A stretch of 64,000 nt of DNA from Adenophora triphylla var. japonica (GCA_022495995.1 JAFEMH010002561.1:267270-331269), one strand, 5' to 3'. Shown: positions 31,327-42,173, counted from the stretch's first letter. The notes: a model not told the origin generated them from the letters alone. Program-made: numbers and translations.

Positions 31327-32807
31327 TGTTGGTCCCAAAGGTGGCAACAAGGGTGAAAATACAGCTAGAGGGGGGGGGTGAATAGCTGTTTAAAATTTTT
31401 CGCCCTCTATTAAAAACTAAACCTCTTGCTTACAAAATCCTCTTGCAGTTGATAATGCATCGCAAGTGATGGTGTAAAATGCACAGCGGAATTATAGAGT
31501 GTAAAGCGGTTTTAGAGGCGGTTTGTAAAATGCGGTTTTGATATGCGGTTTTGGTAAGTGCAGTTTTACAAACAAGTGTGGTTTTGACTTTGTTAACTCC
31601 AAACACTATTTCACAATAATGGATAACTAAATAAAGATCAAACAGAGACAAAGATAAATAATTAGTAAGCACAAGAAATATAAATGCAAAAAGTAAGAAC
31701 ACGCTATTTGGAGTGGTTCAATCGATAAACGATCTACGTCCACTACCAAGATGGTTAGTCTTGGATTTCTAAGAGAGATTTTATATTAAGTATTGAGAGA
31801 TTACAAAGTACAATAAAATCTTTTCTATGAAGAACAAATCCAAAACTATAACCAGTGTATCTCAAGTGTTTAATCTATGTGATTAGAACAAATGAGGTGT
31901 GTGTGTGAGGACAAGATCAAGGCTCTTTAAATCTGTGAGATGTAGAGCTCAATGATTCTTGAATGTGTTAAGGCTTGATTTGGCCGGGGAATATTTCTTG
32001 AAGTATGAAGATGAAGATTCAAAGGGTTGAACAATTTCTCGCGTAGCTTCAGCCTTCTATGAACACAAAGACTTCTCAATTTTTCAAGCAATCTTCAAAT
32101 GGTGAAGATTAGGGGTATTTATACCCAAGCATCAAGAAACTAGCCGTTGGATACAAAGCTTGTAAGGACAAGATTTTGATGCAATCCTATCGTCCACAAA
32201 GAATCACTTTTGTCCTTTGCATGTACTGCCGCAGATAAAGCCGATCGTGCTCCACCGCAAGCAATGAGGTTAGGACACCTGTCACCTTTTCAAGATCCTC
32301 GTGCATCTTCTCCGACATTGAATCACGTGAAAAGATGTGGTGGTTGACTTTTTGATATTGCTGACGTGGATTCCAACGGATAAAAAGTGATTTACTTCAA
32401 GTAGCCAATCATTGGATGCGGTTGGTGAGACGCGGTTAGGAACATGCGGTTTTGCTACACCAGGAGGTTGCATGGATGCGGTTGCATATGAACTGCACAG
32501 GTGCGGTTCAAGGGAGGTTGCATGCGGTTGGTTCAAAAGGCAGATTCAAGGTAGAACTACACTTGCGGTTTGCAAGTGCGGTTCATAGGGCGGTTTTGAA
32601 TACTGCTGGAACTGCAACCTTGCTTCCAATGAATCTTGTGCCAGTCTTCAAGCCTAAGATTAACCTATTCTATAAAATGGACTTAGCTAAAAAATTGAAG
32701 TCTAAGCTTCATTACATAGGGTCCTAAAGTCCTTAAAATAGACAGGAGGTTATGGTATCAATCAAATCTAATACAAACTAGGAGGGTTAAAACATGCATA
32801 CCCAACA
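31327..32807 (-). repeat. 5' LTR of the Sirevirus-like element
   Basis: 1,481 bases, TGTTGGTCCC...CCCAACA on the plus strand. The TATA box (complement of TATTTATA, 32116-32123) drives leftward transcription into gag. GCGGTT clusters sit at 31506-31551 and 32417-32592. A short open stretch (31430-31702) is repeated in the other LTR and is not a gene. Confidence 0.95.
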
Positions 32808-33042
32808 CCGGTAATGGCAGCAAAATTTGTGGGAGTCACCATCATCTCCCCCCAGCTAAAGTGGAAGGTGTGCGTGGTGTCCCACCAATACTCAGACAAG
32901 GCCAAGTGGCAATGACTAGCCTCCGAGGGCTAGGTCTCCCATCCCGGGAGATATCAGGCATGCCCCTCCACAACTCAACCACGGCCTCAAGAGACCCCCC
33001 CGACTTCATCCTTTTCGCCTTTCCATACGAAGGCACCTCATC
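32808..33042 (-). pseudogene. PMD protein gene, 5' part of exon 2
   Basis: After an acceptor (TTACCTTCAG|GATGAG, exon starts at 33042) the minus strand encodes 'DEVPSYGKAKRMKSGGSLEA'. After a frame change it reads 'LALSEYWWDTTHTFHFSWGE' and 'MMVTPTNFAAIT', the PMD start motif (WW-x-x-T-x-TFH-x-x-x-GE-x-x-x-T-x-x-D/N-x-A-x-x-x-GL). The copia element splits the following GL position; the rest is at 18377-18784. The frame change and an in-frame TAG mark it as a pseudogene even without the insertion. Confidence 0.8.
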
Positions 33043-34060
33043 CTGAAGGTAAACACAACAAAGGTACATCAATAACGAAAATTAACAAATATACAAAAAC
33101 AAAAACAATGACACATATCATTCACAAATAACAAAAGTCCGTCTCAAAGTGACTATTTCACAAACAAAAGTCCGTCTCAACACGGCAAGTCTGACAACAC
33201 AATTTTTCACAAGAAAAGGGATCCGTTCCTACACACAATTTTCCAACAAAAGGGTTCCGTCCCTACACAAACACACTTTTTTCACAAAAAAAGGATCCAT
33301 CCCTACACAATTTTTCCAAAGGGATCCGTCCCTACACAAATTTTTCAACACAAGAGATCCGTCCCTACACACATTTTTTTCAATAAAATGGATCCGTCTC
33401 TACACGACACATTTTAAAAAAACACAAAGAATCCGTCCCTACACACAAATTTTTTTAAAAAAGGGATTCGTCCCTACACACAATTTTTTCAAAGGGATCT
33501 GTCCCTACACACATTTTTCAACACAAGGGATCCGTCCCTACACACATTTTTTCCAATAAAAGGGATCCGTCCCTACACGGCACATTTTCAAAAAACACAA
33601 GGGATCCGTCCCTACCCACAATTTTCCCAATAAAAGGGATATGTCCCCTACACGACACATTTTCAACAAACACAAGTGATCCGTCCCTACACGACACATT
33701 TTCAAACAAAGGCCCGTCACAAAAACACGGCACACAAAAACTTTCCACACAAAGTCCGTCCCTACACGACAATTTTCCCCCACAAAAGGCCACGTACATA
33801 CAAAAATAGCATCAAGGTACAAGTCACCAAAGCATGCATTTCAAGGAGAGGCACTTTATTTTCACAAATAAGAGCTAAACTCCACATTTTTGAACAAAAA
33901 TCACATATCCACAATTCATATGCACCAAATTTCAATAATCCATCATCAATTTCACAAAATAAGCATGGCAACAACAAAAGCCCCAAATATGCAAAAACTA
34001 AAAACCTAGTTCTAGCATACATCATTCAAGCAAGAATCAAAACAAAATTTGATTTCTTAC
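33043..34060 (-). other. Intron 1 of the PMD gene, carrying a minisatellite
   Basis: The donor ATGGAG|GTAAGA (exon 1 ends at 34061) and acceptor at 33043-33044 define a 1,018-base intron. Joining the exons is phase 0 (KME|DEV). Two thirds of it is the tandem repeat listed separately. A+T-rich unique sequence fills 33800-34060. Confidence 0.65.
33150..33795. repeat. Minisatellite built on GGGATCCGTCCCTACACAC
   Basis: About 18 diverged units of roughly 30-40 bases, each with 'AAGGGATCCGTCCCTACAC' and a T-rich spacer. Unit lengths vary. The repeat leaves a plus-strand frame open by chance (33149-33559). Confidence 0.92.
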
Positions 34061-34126
34061 CTCCATTTTCGCTTTCCCCCTCGAGTTGTGCACATCAAAA
34101 TCCGGATACAACTCTTCCAGATTCAT
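34061..34126 (-). pseudogene. PMD protein gene, candidate exon 1
   Basis: ATG at 34126 begins 22 codons, MNLEELYPDFDVHNSRGKAK then ME, ending at a consensus donor (GAG|GTAAGA). It joins in frame to exon 2 at 33042. Upstream on the minus strand is a purine-rich leader ('gagagagagggagaag', about 34295-34320). An upstream in-frame extension (to about 34260) is open, so the true start could be earlier. Confidence 0.55.
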
Positions 34127-34393
34127 TATTGAAGGTGCAAAGGAAGAAAAATTTCCTTTGGAGGTCCAACCTCCTCTATATGGCCTCTCGGCCCCTTTGA
34201 GGACGACCTCGTCCCAATCTTTCGGCCATGCTAACAATCTAGCGACTCGAAAGGATTTTCTCAAGAAAATTTTGCTCAAAATCAAGTTTTCTTCTCCCTC
34301 TCTCTCTTCTCCCTCGGTTGAGATTTGAAAAAGAAGATGGAATGGCGTTGCTGGAAATTTGATTCTGGTCAAGAAAACCAGATCTGCAAATGT

Positions 34394-34435
34394 ATCCGCG
34401 CGGATCACTTTGCATGCAAGAAGTATCCGCGCGGA
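34394..34435. promoter_or_regulatory. Two CGCG-centred palindromes upstream of the PMD gene
   Basis: ATCCGCGCGGAT (34394-34405) and TCCGCGCGGA (34426-34435) are perfect palindromes 32 bases apart, about 270-310 bases upstream of the PMD ATG. The same core is in the LTR promoter at 57141-57158. They could be a binding dyad of the parent element. Confidence 0.5.
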
Positions 34436-35522
34436 CACCTTTGCAGCCTAGGTGAAATCCCCCTTTTGCCCTTATAATCTTTGCCCCTGGCCGTCCAAAG
34501 ACCATTTCCACCAAAATCAATGCAGTTTGGTCCCTAAACCAACATAAACAAACACCGGCCGTCATCGTAAGTCCGGATCTCCCCGACTAAACGGCAAAAC
34601 AAACATAAACTCAAAGGCACAAACGCCTTCGAACGCAAATCTCAAGGCCCAAAACGCCTTCAAAACACAAAAACACAAAAATAACATCGACCATCAATGT
34701 AAGCCCGAACCTCCTTTCCCCAGCGGAAAAAAGTCAAATGGCCATCCTTGTAAACCCGTACGAAAATATATATCCCCAGCAAATAAACCCCCGCCGTCAT
34801 CGTAAGTCCGGACCCCAAGGCACAAAATGCCTTCGAACACAAATCCTGAGGCACAAATGCCTTCACAACAAACAAGTCATTTCCCCGGCAGCCATCGTAA
34901 GCCCGAACTTTTCCCCAGCAGACAAATCACAAGGCAAGCACGCCTCACAAAATCAAAACACAAGGCAAACTCGCCTCTCACAAAATCAAAACAAAAGGCA
35001 AGCATGCCTCCCAAAATCAAAACACGAAGGCAAGCACGCCTTCCTCTCAAAGCGCAAGCACTTTCATCCCCAGCTTAGGACACCGACACATCCATACACA
35101 TAAAATTTCAGTCACAGGACACCACCACGTCCTCATACACCACATACCATCTTTTCGTAAGATTACCCATCTTCTAGTAAGAGTACCTATCTTGTCGTAA
35201 GATTACCTAACTTTTAGTAAGATTACCCATCTTCTAGTAAGATAACACACCTTTTCGTAAGATTACCAAATCTTCTGAACTATGATCAGGCTTGATTCCC
35301 ATTCGGGATATGTAAGAATCCTACTAAAGGGTCCAACCATCCCACCCAAGCGGTCACACCACGGGACACCACCACATCCGCAACCAGTCGACCTTAGCGG
35401 TCACATCACCTTAGGACACCACCATGTCCTCACATCCGACCCTAGCGGTCAGCTTACACACGAACTACGATCAGGCTTGATTCCCATTTGGGATACGTAG
35501 GAATCCTGTCAAAGGGTCCAGC
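34436..35522 (+). other. 3' internal region of the parent Tat/Ogre-like element: repeat-rich, noncoding
   Basis: Several repeats follow one another. 34560-34920 has 'aaggcacaaacgcctt' and 'atcgtaagtccg' words. 34920-35050 has about five units of 'caaaatcaaaacacaaggcaagcacgcct'. 35145-35275 is a 20-21 base repeat of 'gattacccatcttctagtaa' type (about seven units). 35278-35330 and 35462-35520 are two copies of a segment containing 'aactaYgatcaggcttgattcccat' and 'ggatacgtaggaatcct'. I found no gene. Confidence 0.7.
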
Positions 35523-36564
35523 TGTAGACACCCCATTCTGAACTCATATTTACATGATTACACTACTCTTCATCTCTCTTTTATGTTTTGATGAAAGCAT
35601 ATCAGTTTCGTCATGTTTCGTTAAGTTTCTAACTAACCTCGTTAGTTTTGGACCTAACTGACTAACGGAACAACTGAAGAGGAAAAAATAGTCATCAGAC
35701 TATTTATCTCGCACGAGATATCTTATCTCGCGCGAGATATCCCCTCGACAGGATGTGCAGAAATCGCTCTCCTTCTCCGTTTCAAACTCTCTTTTTGGAT
35801 AAAATCTTATCAATTCGGGTATCCAATCAGAACTGAGTTCTGGAACCTTCCTAGGGGATTTTACCTCTCCACCTTCACCTCTCCAACCTCCTATAAATAC
35901 TGGATGACTTTCAGTGTTTCAGAGGTCGACAATTTCACACAACACACACATTTTGTAGGTTCCTCTCCCTGAAAGGTTCCTACGAAATCACCCTAAATCA
36001 CCTCAAAGTTTGTTCATCAACCTTGTTGATTAACAAACATCGAAGCCCGAATCAAGGGAACAAGGCGAAGCTCCGTCCGCATCAAGATCCAAATCAAGGA
36101 TCGAGGCGAAGCTCTGTCCAAATCAAGGTTCGACTCTAAACTTGAGTCGAAACTCTGTCCGAATCTCTTCTCAAAAGGTAATCATCCTTTAAACTTTCGT
36201 TTCTCTTCTCAACCTCTCTATTGATTTTAGAGTAGTGTAATCCCATCAAAAGGATTAGCCTAGAGTCCCTTCAGTCAATGAAGGCGATCTCGAAGCATAC
36301 AATCCGACATTCCTAATCAAGAAATTGATTAGGGTTTATTTGTTCTTCTTTAATTATTTTATTAAAAAGATTGAAAACCTCTCTTTTCTTTAGCAAGACC
36401 GATCTCCGGATTGGGTGAAATGGATGCCTTCTAAACCTACCCATTTCATAACCTAAGCCCCGAACCCAAATCTCTTTCAAAATGGTTTTCCTATGTTTCC
36501 AACCGAATAATATAGGTGGCGACTCAAAAAGATGAAAAGATGAAATTTTCCTCACAACGCTACA
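35523..36564 (+). repeat. LTR 1 of the gag-only array
   Basis: TGTAGACACC...CGCTACA, 1,042 bases. The TATA box TATAAATA is at 35892-35899. CGCG palindromes lie upstream, with TATCTCGCGCGAGATA at 35724-35739. This outer LTR shares the variant 'gaaggcgatctcg' with LTR 4, while LTRs 2 and 3 have 'gaaggcaatctcg'. Confidence 0.95.
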
Positions 36565-36565
36565 G

Positions 36566-36583
36566 TGGCGACTCCGCTGGGGA
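36566..36583 (+). other. Primer binding site, tRNA-Arg, unit 1
   Basis: TGGCGACTCCGCTGGGGA, one base after the LTR, is the exact complement of the 3' end of plant tRNA-Arg(ACG) with CCA. This primer is typical of Ogre/Tat relatives. The copies at 43215-43232 and 49850-49867 are identical. Confidence 0.88.
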
Positions 36584-37867
36584 CTGAAAATTAAGAGGCT
36601 TAAACTTGCGTCAAAATTAAAAGAGAGATTTTCAAAAAAAAAATTGTAAATTCGAATTTTCTGCTCTCAGATGAAGCATATCTCGCGGCGAGATATCATA
36701 TCTCGCGCGAGATATGGCTTCGGCAATCTGGTTGTTTTCTGGTTTCTCCCGTTTATCTCATAGTCCAAGACGAGAGCCGAACATGCAAGGGGGATCCCAG
36801 AATTCATTATCTGCAGAGTTCCCGCATCTTAAGGCCTCCCTTAAGGTGTAGAACTCGAACCTTCGTTTCCTTTAAATAATTGATTATTATTTATAAACTG
36901 CGTGCGATTGGATTTTATTTAATTAAAGTCCGGTCCATTGGGAATTCGGGAGTTGTAAATTGAATTATTTATCTCTCTTTATCTCTCTTTATGTGGAACT
37001 ACGACGGCCTGAGTCTTCCTAATTTGGGAGAAACGTAGGCAACCACTTGGTGCGGCCACTATCTGTTTTTCTTTTATTTTTCAAAAAAAAAATCTCTATT
37101 TTTACTCTATCACCTAGATTGACTCTCACACACGCGCACTCATTTATATCTGTCATTGCACTACATACCCCGATCAACCCGGGACCCACACTAAGGACGG
37201 ATGACGGTAACCACCTAGTCGCCGGTCTCTCCGAAGTTGGACAATCCCACTCCGCGTATTCAATCCACCTAGATTGTCATATCGCGGGGAGCCTAGCCTT
37301 CCAGCCCTGCATCGCCACATCTTCATGTAGATTGTCTTTTTTAAGAACACTCTGTGACCGGTCGGTTTTGACTTGGTAATCTTTCTTGTCTTTGACCAAA
37401 ATAAAGTTAATGTAAAATTGACTATCGAGAAAGGATTCGGAAAAGTCCCTTCGGAAAAAGAAAAAGTCCCTTCGGAATGACCCTTTTGGAAGTCCCTTTA
37501 AAGAAAAAAAATCCTTCCAGCCAATTTTACGTGGCTTTATTTTACAAAGAATGGTTAATTACCGAGTCCCTAGGTTTGGTTCGAATTACGTATGCCTGCA
37601 AGCTTTACCTAGGATGCTAGATAGAAAACGGATCTTTGTCCGTCCGACCATGAATTTAGGAAAAATCCATCTTTCCGGATGGTTATCTCGTGCGAGATTA
37701 CCTCGTCTCGCGCGAGATTTTATTTGCAGAATCTGTGTTTGTAATTGATGATCGATGTGCGCTCCCTCCTTGAGTCAAAACTCCGTCTCTAATAAAAATG
37801 AAACTTCAAAAAAAAAATCGCTCGTGAGGTAATTTTAACCATCATCCTTTTCTCCATCTAGGATCGT
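36584..37867 (+). other. Unit 1 leader
   Basis: Noncoding leader of 1.28 kb with CGCG palindromes (a 20-base perfect one at 36697-36716; others near 36678 and 37685-37715). It has no protein motif. It ends 'tttctccatctag' right before the Gag frame, which looks like a 3' splice site, so the leader may be spliced. Confidence 0.55.
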
Positions 37868-39211
37868 TTGGGGCTAATATTCGAAAAGGCGTCTCGTCGA
37901 GATATCTCTAGTTCATCTATAAGGTCGTCAAGCTCCCTTACCTCTCCAATGGTAACAACTCAATTTCCTTACGACACGATGAATTCCGAAGCACTCAAAA
38001 AGGAAATTGAGGATCAAAGGATTCGATATGAAGAAATGCTACAAGCCCAAGCCGATGAAATGGAGGCCCGATTAGAACTTGAAAGGAGAATCCAAGCCGG
38101 GGAAATGAAAGCCATGGTTGACGAACTCCAAGCCATGAAACTACAATTGGCCGAATTAAGCTCCAAGAAGAAAGAAAGTAGGACCTCTTCCGATGATGAA
38201 GTATCATTCCCTAAGAAAGCTAAAAGGCACCGCAAGCACAAGAAAAAGGTGTATAAGTCTAGCTCATCATCTTCCTCCTCCGACAATGAGAGTTATGCTT
38301 CCAAGAAAGAAAGAAAGAGGGAAAGCAAGGACGAACCCCTCACCATGGCAATGCTAGAAAAAAAACTTGCATCCCTCGATGTGAGCAAGGGAGCCTCGCT
38401 CTCTATCTACTATGACACCCTTCGTCAATCCATGTCAAAGCTTCCTAGAAAGTACAAGACGCCCGACATTGCAAAATTCAATGGTTCTACTTGCCCTAAA
38501 GCTCATTTGGAAACCTACTCTTGGGCCATGCTACCTATGGGTGTTGATGACAACCTGCTAGTTCAATGCTTCCCTCAAACCATTGACGGTGCCGCTAGAG
38601 ATTGGTACATGACTCTTCCACTCTCCACAAGGCTTGATTGGCCACTCGCCAGTCGTGCCTTCCAAGAACAATTTGAGGACAACACTACCTACCGCACTAC
38701 TAGGAGAGACCTTGAGCAAACCAAGCAACTCTCAAATGAATCATTCGCAGACTTCGTCAAAAGATGGAGGATCAAACTGACTGAAATCGTTGATAGGCCA
38801 AGCCTAGACGAACAAATTCATATCCTACTTCAATGCCTCCGCGAAGAATACCAAGAGAAGCTTGCCGACAATTACTTCCCTAGTTTCCTCGAACTCCATA
38901 AATCGGGCCTTAGAGTTGATGAATTTATCCTTCTTAGAAAGAATTCAGAAAAGGAGAATTGTCCAACAAAGGGGAGCACCGGTCGTACCTATCATGATTT
39001 TGGTGGGGCTACTCTTAAGGAAATGTTCGATGATCTAGTAGGCCAAGGAAAATTGAAGCCAATGGAAGACTATCATCCTAAGAAAATGAGAGAAGATTGG
39101 GACCACGACAAATTTTGCGATTACTATCAGTTTAGTGGTCATGACACCAACAATTGCTACAATTTGAGGGATGCCATCCAAGACTTGTATGAAGCCGGCA
39201 AGATCAACTGA
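37868..39211 (+). CDS. Gag protein of the gag-only retrotransposon, intact copy
   Basis: A 447-codon open frame. The first codon is TTG; the first ATG is about codon 28 (near 37949), so the start is uncertain unless a spliced leader supplies it. Order: a coiled coil (about residues 38-100, 'ALKKEIEDQRIRYEEMLQAQ'); a basic/Ser-rich linker (about 115-145, 'KAKRHRKHKKKVYKSSSSSS'); the retrotransposon gag domain (about 195-360, 'AHLETYSWAMLPMGVDDNLL', 'WYMTLPLSTRLDWPLASRAF', 'SFADFVKRWRIKLTEIVDRP'); and a C-terminal Cys/His motif ('KFCDYYQFSGHDTNNCYNLR'). It should build particles that package the element RNA. No protease or pol follows. This is the only unbroken Gag of the three copies. Confidence 0.85.
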   Translation: MGLIFEKASRRDISSSSIRSSSSLTSPMVTTQFPYDTMNSEALKKEIEDQRIRYEEMLQAQADEMEARLELERRIQAGEMKAMVDELQAMKLQLAELSSKKKESRTSSDDEVSFPKKAKRHRKHKKKVYKSSSSSSSSDNESYASKKERKRESKDEPLTMAMLEKKLASLDVSKGASLSIYYDTLRQSMSKLPRKYKTPDIAKFNGSTCPKAHLETYSWAMLPMGVDDNLLVQCFPQTIDGAARDWYMTLPLSTRLDWPLASRAFQEQFEDNTTYRTTRRDLEQTKQLSNESFADFVKRWRIKLTEIVDRPSLDEQIHILLQCLREEYQEKLADNYFPSFLELHKSGLRVDEFILLRKNSEKENCPTKGSTGRTYHDFGGATLKEMFDDLVGQGKLKPMEDYHPKKMREDWDHDKFCDYYQFSGHDTNNCYNLRDAIQDLYEAGKIN

Positions 39212-41120
39212 AGCATCACCACCTCGGGGCTCCGATTGTCCTCTCCCTTTTTCCTTTGAAAAAAAAAAGAAAAGAAAAAAAAAACATAGTATGTTCTCGA
39301 AGAGTCATTCTGTCATTCTAGTCCATCTCTATCTTCTCTAGTTTGTGTCAAGTAAACTATCGAGTCTGTTTCGAATTTCCTTATCAATAAAAGTTATCTC
39401 TTTATCCTAAACACTTTCCCAATAGTTGTTTTACTTTATGAGTATCATTTGATCCATGCTGAATAGTGGACCCTCATTCCTTAAATCATCACGAAAAATA
39501 GAAACTTCTAAACAAGTTTGAAATGAAAACTGTCCTTAGAAGGCTTAAGACTAAACATTACTCATGTTGAAAGTTAAAGATCAACAAACGAAGGAAGCCA
39601 AAGGCGCTGCTATCAACATTCATCCCAAGAAAAGTGGGGCTACTCAATTCAAGGCTTTGAGAGTACAAAAATAAATAAAAAGCTCGCTAGGTCGAAACTC
39701 CTCAAATCGTCCTAGGCAAAAATAGAGCATCAAAAAAAAAAAAAAAAAGGAAGAGAGAAAAACTCTCAAGCCTTCATCGCCCCACAACAAGGATAAAATT
39801 TCAACAAAGGCAAGAAGGACTCTCCCGCAAAGAAGAAGAGTCAAGTGATATCAATGAAGAAAAGAGGATCCCTCAACATCCTCTTACAATGAAGCCCGAA
39901 TGGCAACGCAAATGAAGAAGACCTTCAACATCAATCCATAAAGAGAAATGTTTAGCCTTAAGTCGTGCTAATGATTGGCTTTCTTTTCAAACTCGTTAAG
40001 AAATTTCTCGATGATACATAGGAAGAACAACTTTTTTAGACCTTTGAGCCATGTAGCGTTCTTTGTTGAGTCTAGGGGCTTCCTCTTAGCCATTCTCATA
40101 CACACTCTTGAAATCCAAGCATCAAAATTGGGGCTTCCTAACCTTTCCTCCCCCAGTCAATCCCTACTTAAACTCTCAAGAGTAATCAAATCTGCATTAG
40201 GGGCTTTCCTCTTCGTTTCTCACTCTCATCATTAGAGAATACACTTCTCCAAAGAGTCAATGCTTGGATCACCTTCAAAAAAAATAGAATCCGTCCCTTC
40301 TCAACTAAACTTGAGATCTCATCTTTCTCCTTAATGAGATTCTTCCAACTGAGTTCTCTTCGAGTAAACATGCTTTTCAAAAAAAAAATGGCTCGCTAGG
40401 TTGAAAACTCGTAAAGAGCGGCCTAGGCAAAAGTTAGAGCACAAAAACAAAAGACGCAAAAGAGATGCCCGCTAGATTGAAAACCCGAAAGGGCGGTCTA
40501 GGAAAAAACCAGGGTGCGTCACTAAGAAAAAAAAAATTCAAAGGGAAAAAGGAGGGGATCCTTCTTCAATTCACCGCAGCCTCACAAGCCTGTTCACGAA
40601 GTCATCTACAACATACAAGAAGTCTTGGGGCTTAATGTCAAGAGAAGCCTTGGAAAATACGTGCTTTGGGCAGCATCAATTCTACATAGCAAAAGCCATT
40701 GGAGTGGTTTGGACCTTGTTCAGTCAATGATCATCACATGAGCAACTTGGGGCTTGAAGATGGAAAAGTCCTACGACAACGAAAAATCCTTAAAGTATCC
40801 TTAGTGTTGAACTTAGGTTATCTCAACGGAATCCTATTTGACGACTGTCTCATTCGATCTTTAGATGGACCTCACGAGTTGGTCTTCTAAACCAAAATCT
40901 AAATCACAAACGATTCTCAATTCTCACAAATAAAACTCATTCTCCCCGATGATTCTTGGAGTCGAGTGCACATTGATCGTCTTGAACAAACAAATGCTTA
41001 AGTGAATGTATGTTGTTATGCAAATGCTTTCACTAACCCTCTTGCAGGAATTAAAATGCGTAAGGCACGTCAAGTGCCTACTTTCAAGAATTAGATCAAA
41101 CATGTTGAATGTTTGAATTT
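39212..41120 (+). other. Unit 1 noncoding 3' region
   Basis: No coding motif. Three copies of a module 'GCTAGRTYGAAAACYCG...GCGGYCTAGG' followed by A-runs occur near 39682, 40389 and 40468. A-rich tracts occur at 39258-39282, 39735-39748 and 40380-40388. Small open stretches recur in some units but not others, with no family resemblance. The same order is found in units 2 and 3. Confidence 0.7.
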
Positions 41121-41127
41121 CGCTTAC

Positions 41128-41900
41128 CATAGCGTCAAGCAACCATTGCGTCAAGCAACCATAGCGTCAAGCATCCATATCGTCGAGCAACCATCGCGTC
41201 AAGCATCCATAGCGTCAAGCAACCATAGCGTCAAGCTACCATAGCGTCAAGCATCCACCGCGTCAAGCAACCATTGTGTCAAGCATCCATTGCATCAAGC
41301 AACCATCGCGTCAAGCAACCATAGCGTCAAGCAACCATATGCGTCAAGTATATTCCAACAAAAAGCCCGATTCAACGCCCAGACAGGTGGATCGTCATCA
41401 AATAGATGTGTCAAGCATCTAGGGTAAGTATGTCAAGTACTCACCAACAAAAGCTCGGTCTTGAATCGCCAGGATCGTCACCAACTAGGTGTGTCAAGCA
41501 TCTACAAGTAGTATGTCGAGTACTACTCAACAAAAAAGCTCGGTCTTGAATCGCCAGGATCGTCACCAAGTAGGTGTGTCAAGCATCTACAGGTAGTATG
41601 TCAAGTACTCACCAATAAAAAGCTCGGTCTTGAATCGCCAGGATCGTCACCAATTAGGTGTGTCAAGCATCTAAGATGCGTCAAGCATCTACAGGTAGTA
41701 TGTCGAGTGCTCACCTCAACAAAAAGCTCGGTCTTGAATCGCCAGGATCGTCACCAATTAGGTGTGTCAAGCATCTAAGATGCGTCAAGCATCTACAAGT
41801 AGTATGTCGAGTACTACTCAACAAAAAGCTCGGTCTTGAATCGCCAGGATCGTCACCTCAACAAAAGCTCGGTCCCGAATCGCCAGGATCGTCACCTCAC
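41128..41900 (+). repeat. Unit 1 satellite-like block (16-base and about 95-base repeats)
   Basis: 41128-41345 is about 13 tandem copies of a 16-17 base unit (CATAGCGTCAAGCAAC with variants). 41380-41900 is about six longer units of roughly 70-105 bases, each with 'tgtgtcaagcatcta', 'gtatgtcRagtactcacc', 'aaaagctcggtcttgaatcg' and 'ccaggatcgtcacc'. The block lies just before the 3' end of the unit. Confidence 0.9.
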
Positions 41901-42158
41901 TTCGTCAACAAACATGTATCTTCAGAATTGGGTCATGATTTGATTCCTCAGTATGGATTTGCCTTTTCAAAAATAAAATCTCCTCGATTTCCAAAAATGA
42001 TTTTCAAAATACCTAAAGCAGCCTTTTCGTGTTTTGGAGTCGAACTACGTTTGGTCTGATTCTCTCTTAGAGATACGTAGGTAGCCGTGCGGTACGACCA
42101 TCCCAGTGTTCAGAATGATGTCTTTTCTATCGACGACACTTCTTCTTTCATAAGACCT

Positions 42159-42173
42159 GTCGCCGAGGGGCTC
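42159..42173 (+). other. Polypurine tract, unit 1
   Basis: CGCCGAGGGGCTC directly precedes LTR 2. The G-rich run is the plus-strand primer. It recurs before LTR 4 (55424-55436) and, altered, before LTR 3. Confidence 0.65.

Larger units (their letters stand above)
18785..32807 (-). mobile_element. Ty1/copia LTR retrotransposon, Sirevirus-like, with an extra downstream gene
   Basis: The 14,023-base element has LTRs 18785-20271 and 31327-32807, ends TGTTGG/CCAACA, and TSD CCGGT (18780-18784 and 32808-32812). On the minus strand come a tRNA-iMet PBS, gag, protease, integrase, reverse transcriptase and RNase H: the copia order. A further gene (25017 to 21000) with proline-rich and coiled-coil regions occupies the position of the envelope-like gene of Sireviruses, followed by the polypurine tract AGGGGGAGAT. 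LTR length (about 1.48 kb), total size and primer type also fit that genus. Gag-pol has several frame breaks, some possibly sequencing artefacts. It sits in exon 2 of a PMD gene and is the youngest-looking copia insertion here. Confidence 0.9.

Noticed and set aside
31430..31702. Hydrophobic 90-codon minus frame in the copia LTR (also 18891-19163)
   Set aside because: Present because both LTRs are copies; it lies in transcribed LTR sequence with no homologue recognised.
33149..33559. Plus-strand open frame of 136 codons in the GGGATCCGTCCC repeat
   Set aside because: It only translates the minisatellite; units vary in length and no protein motif is present.
33150..33795. Regular repeats and spacers resembling a CRISPR array
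   Set aside because: Eukaryotic context, imperfect units of variable length, spacers that are themselves similar and T-rich, no cas genes.
36313..36555. 80-codon minus frame found in all four gag-only LTRs
   Set aside because: Conserved only because LTRs are near-identical; antisense to the element and without motif.
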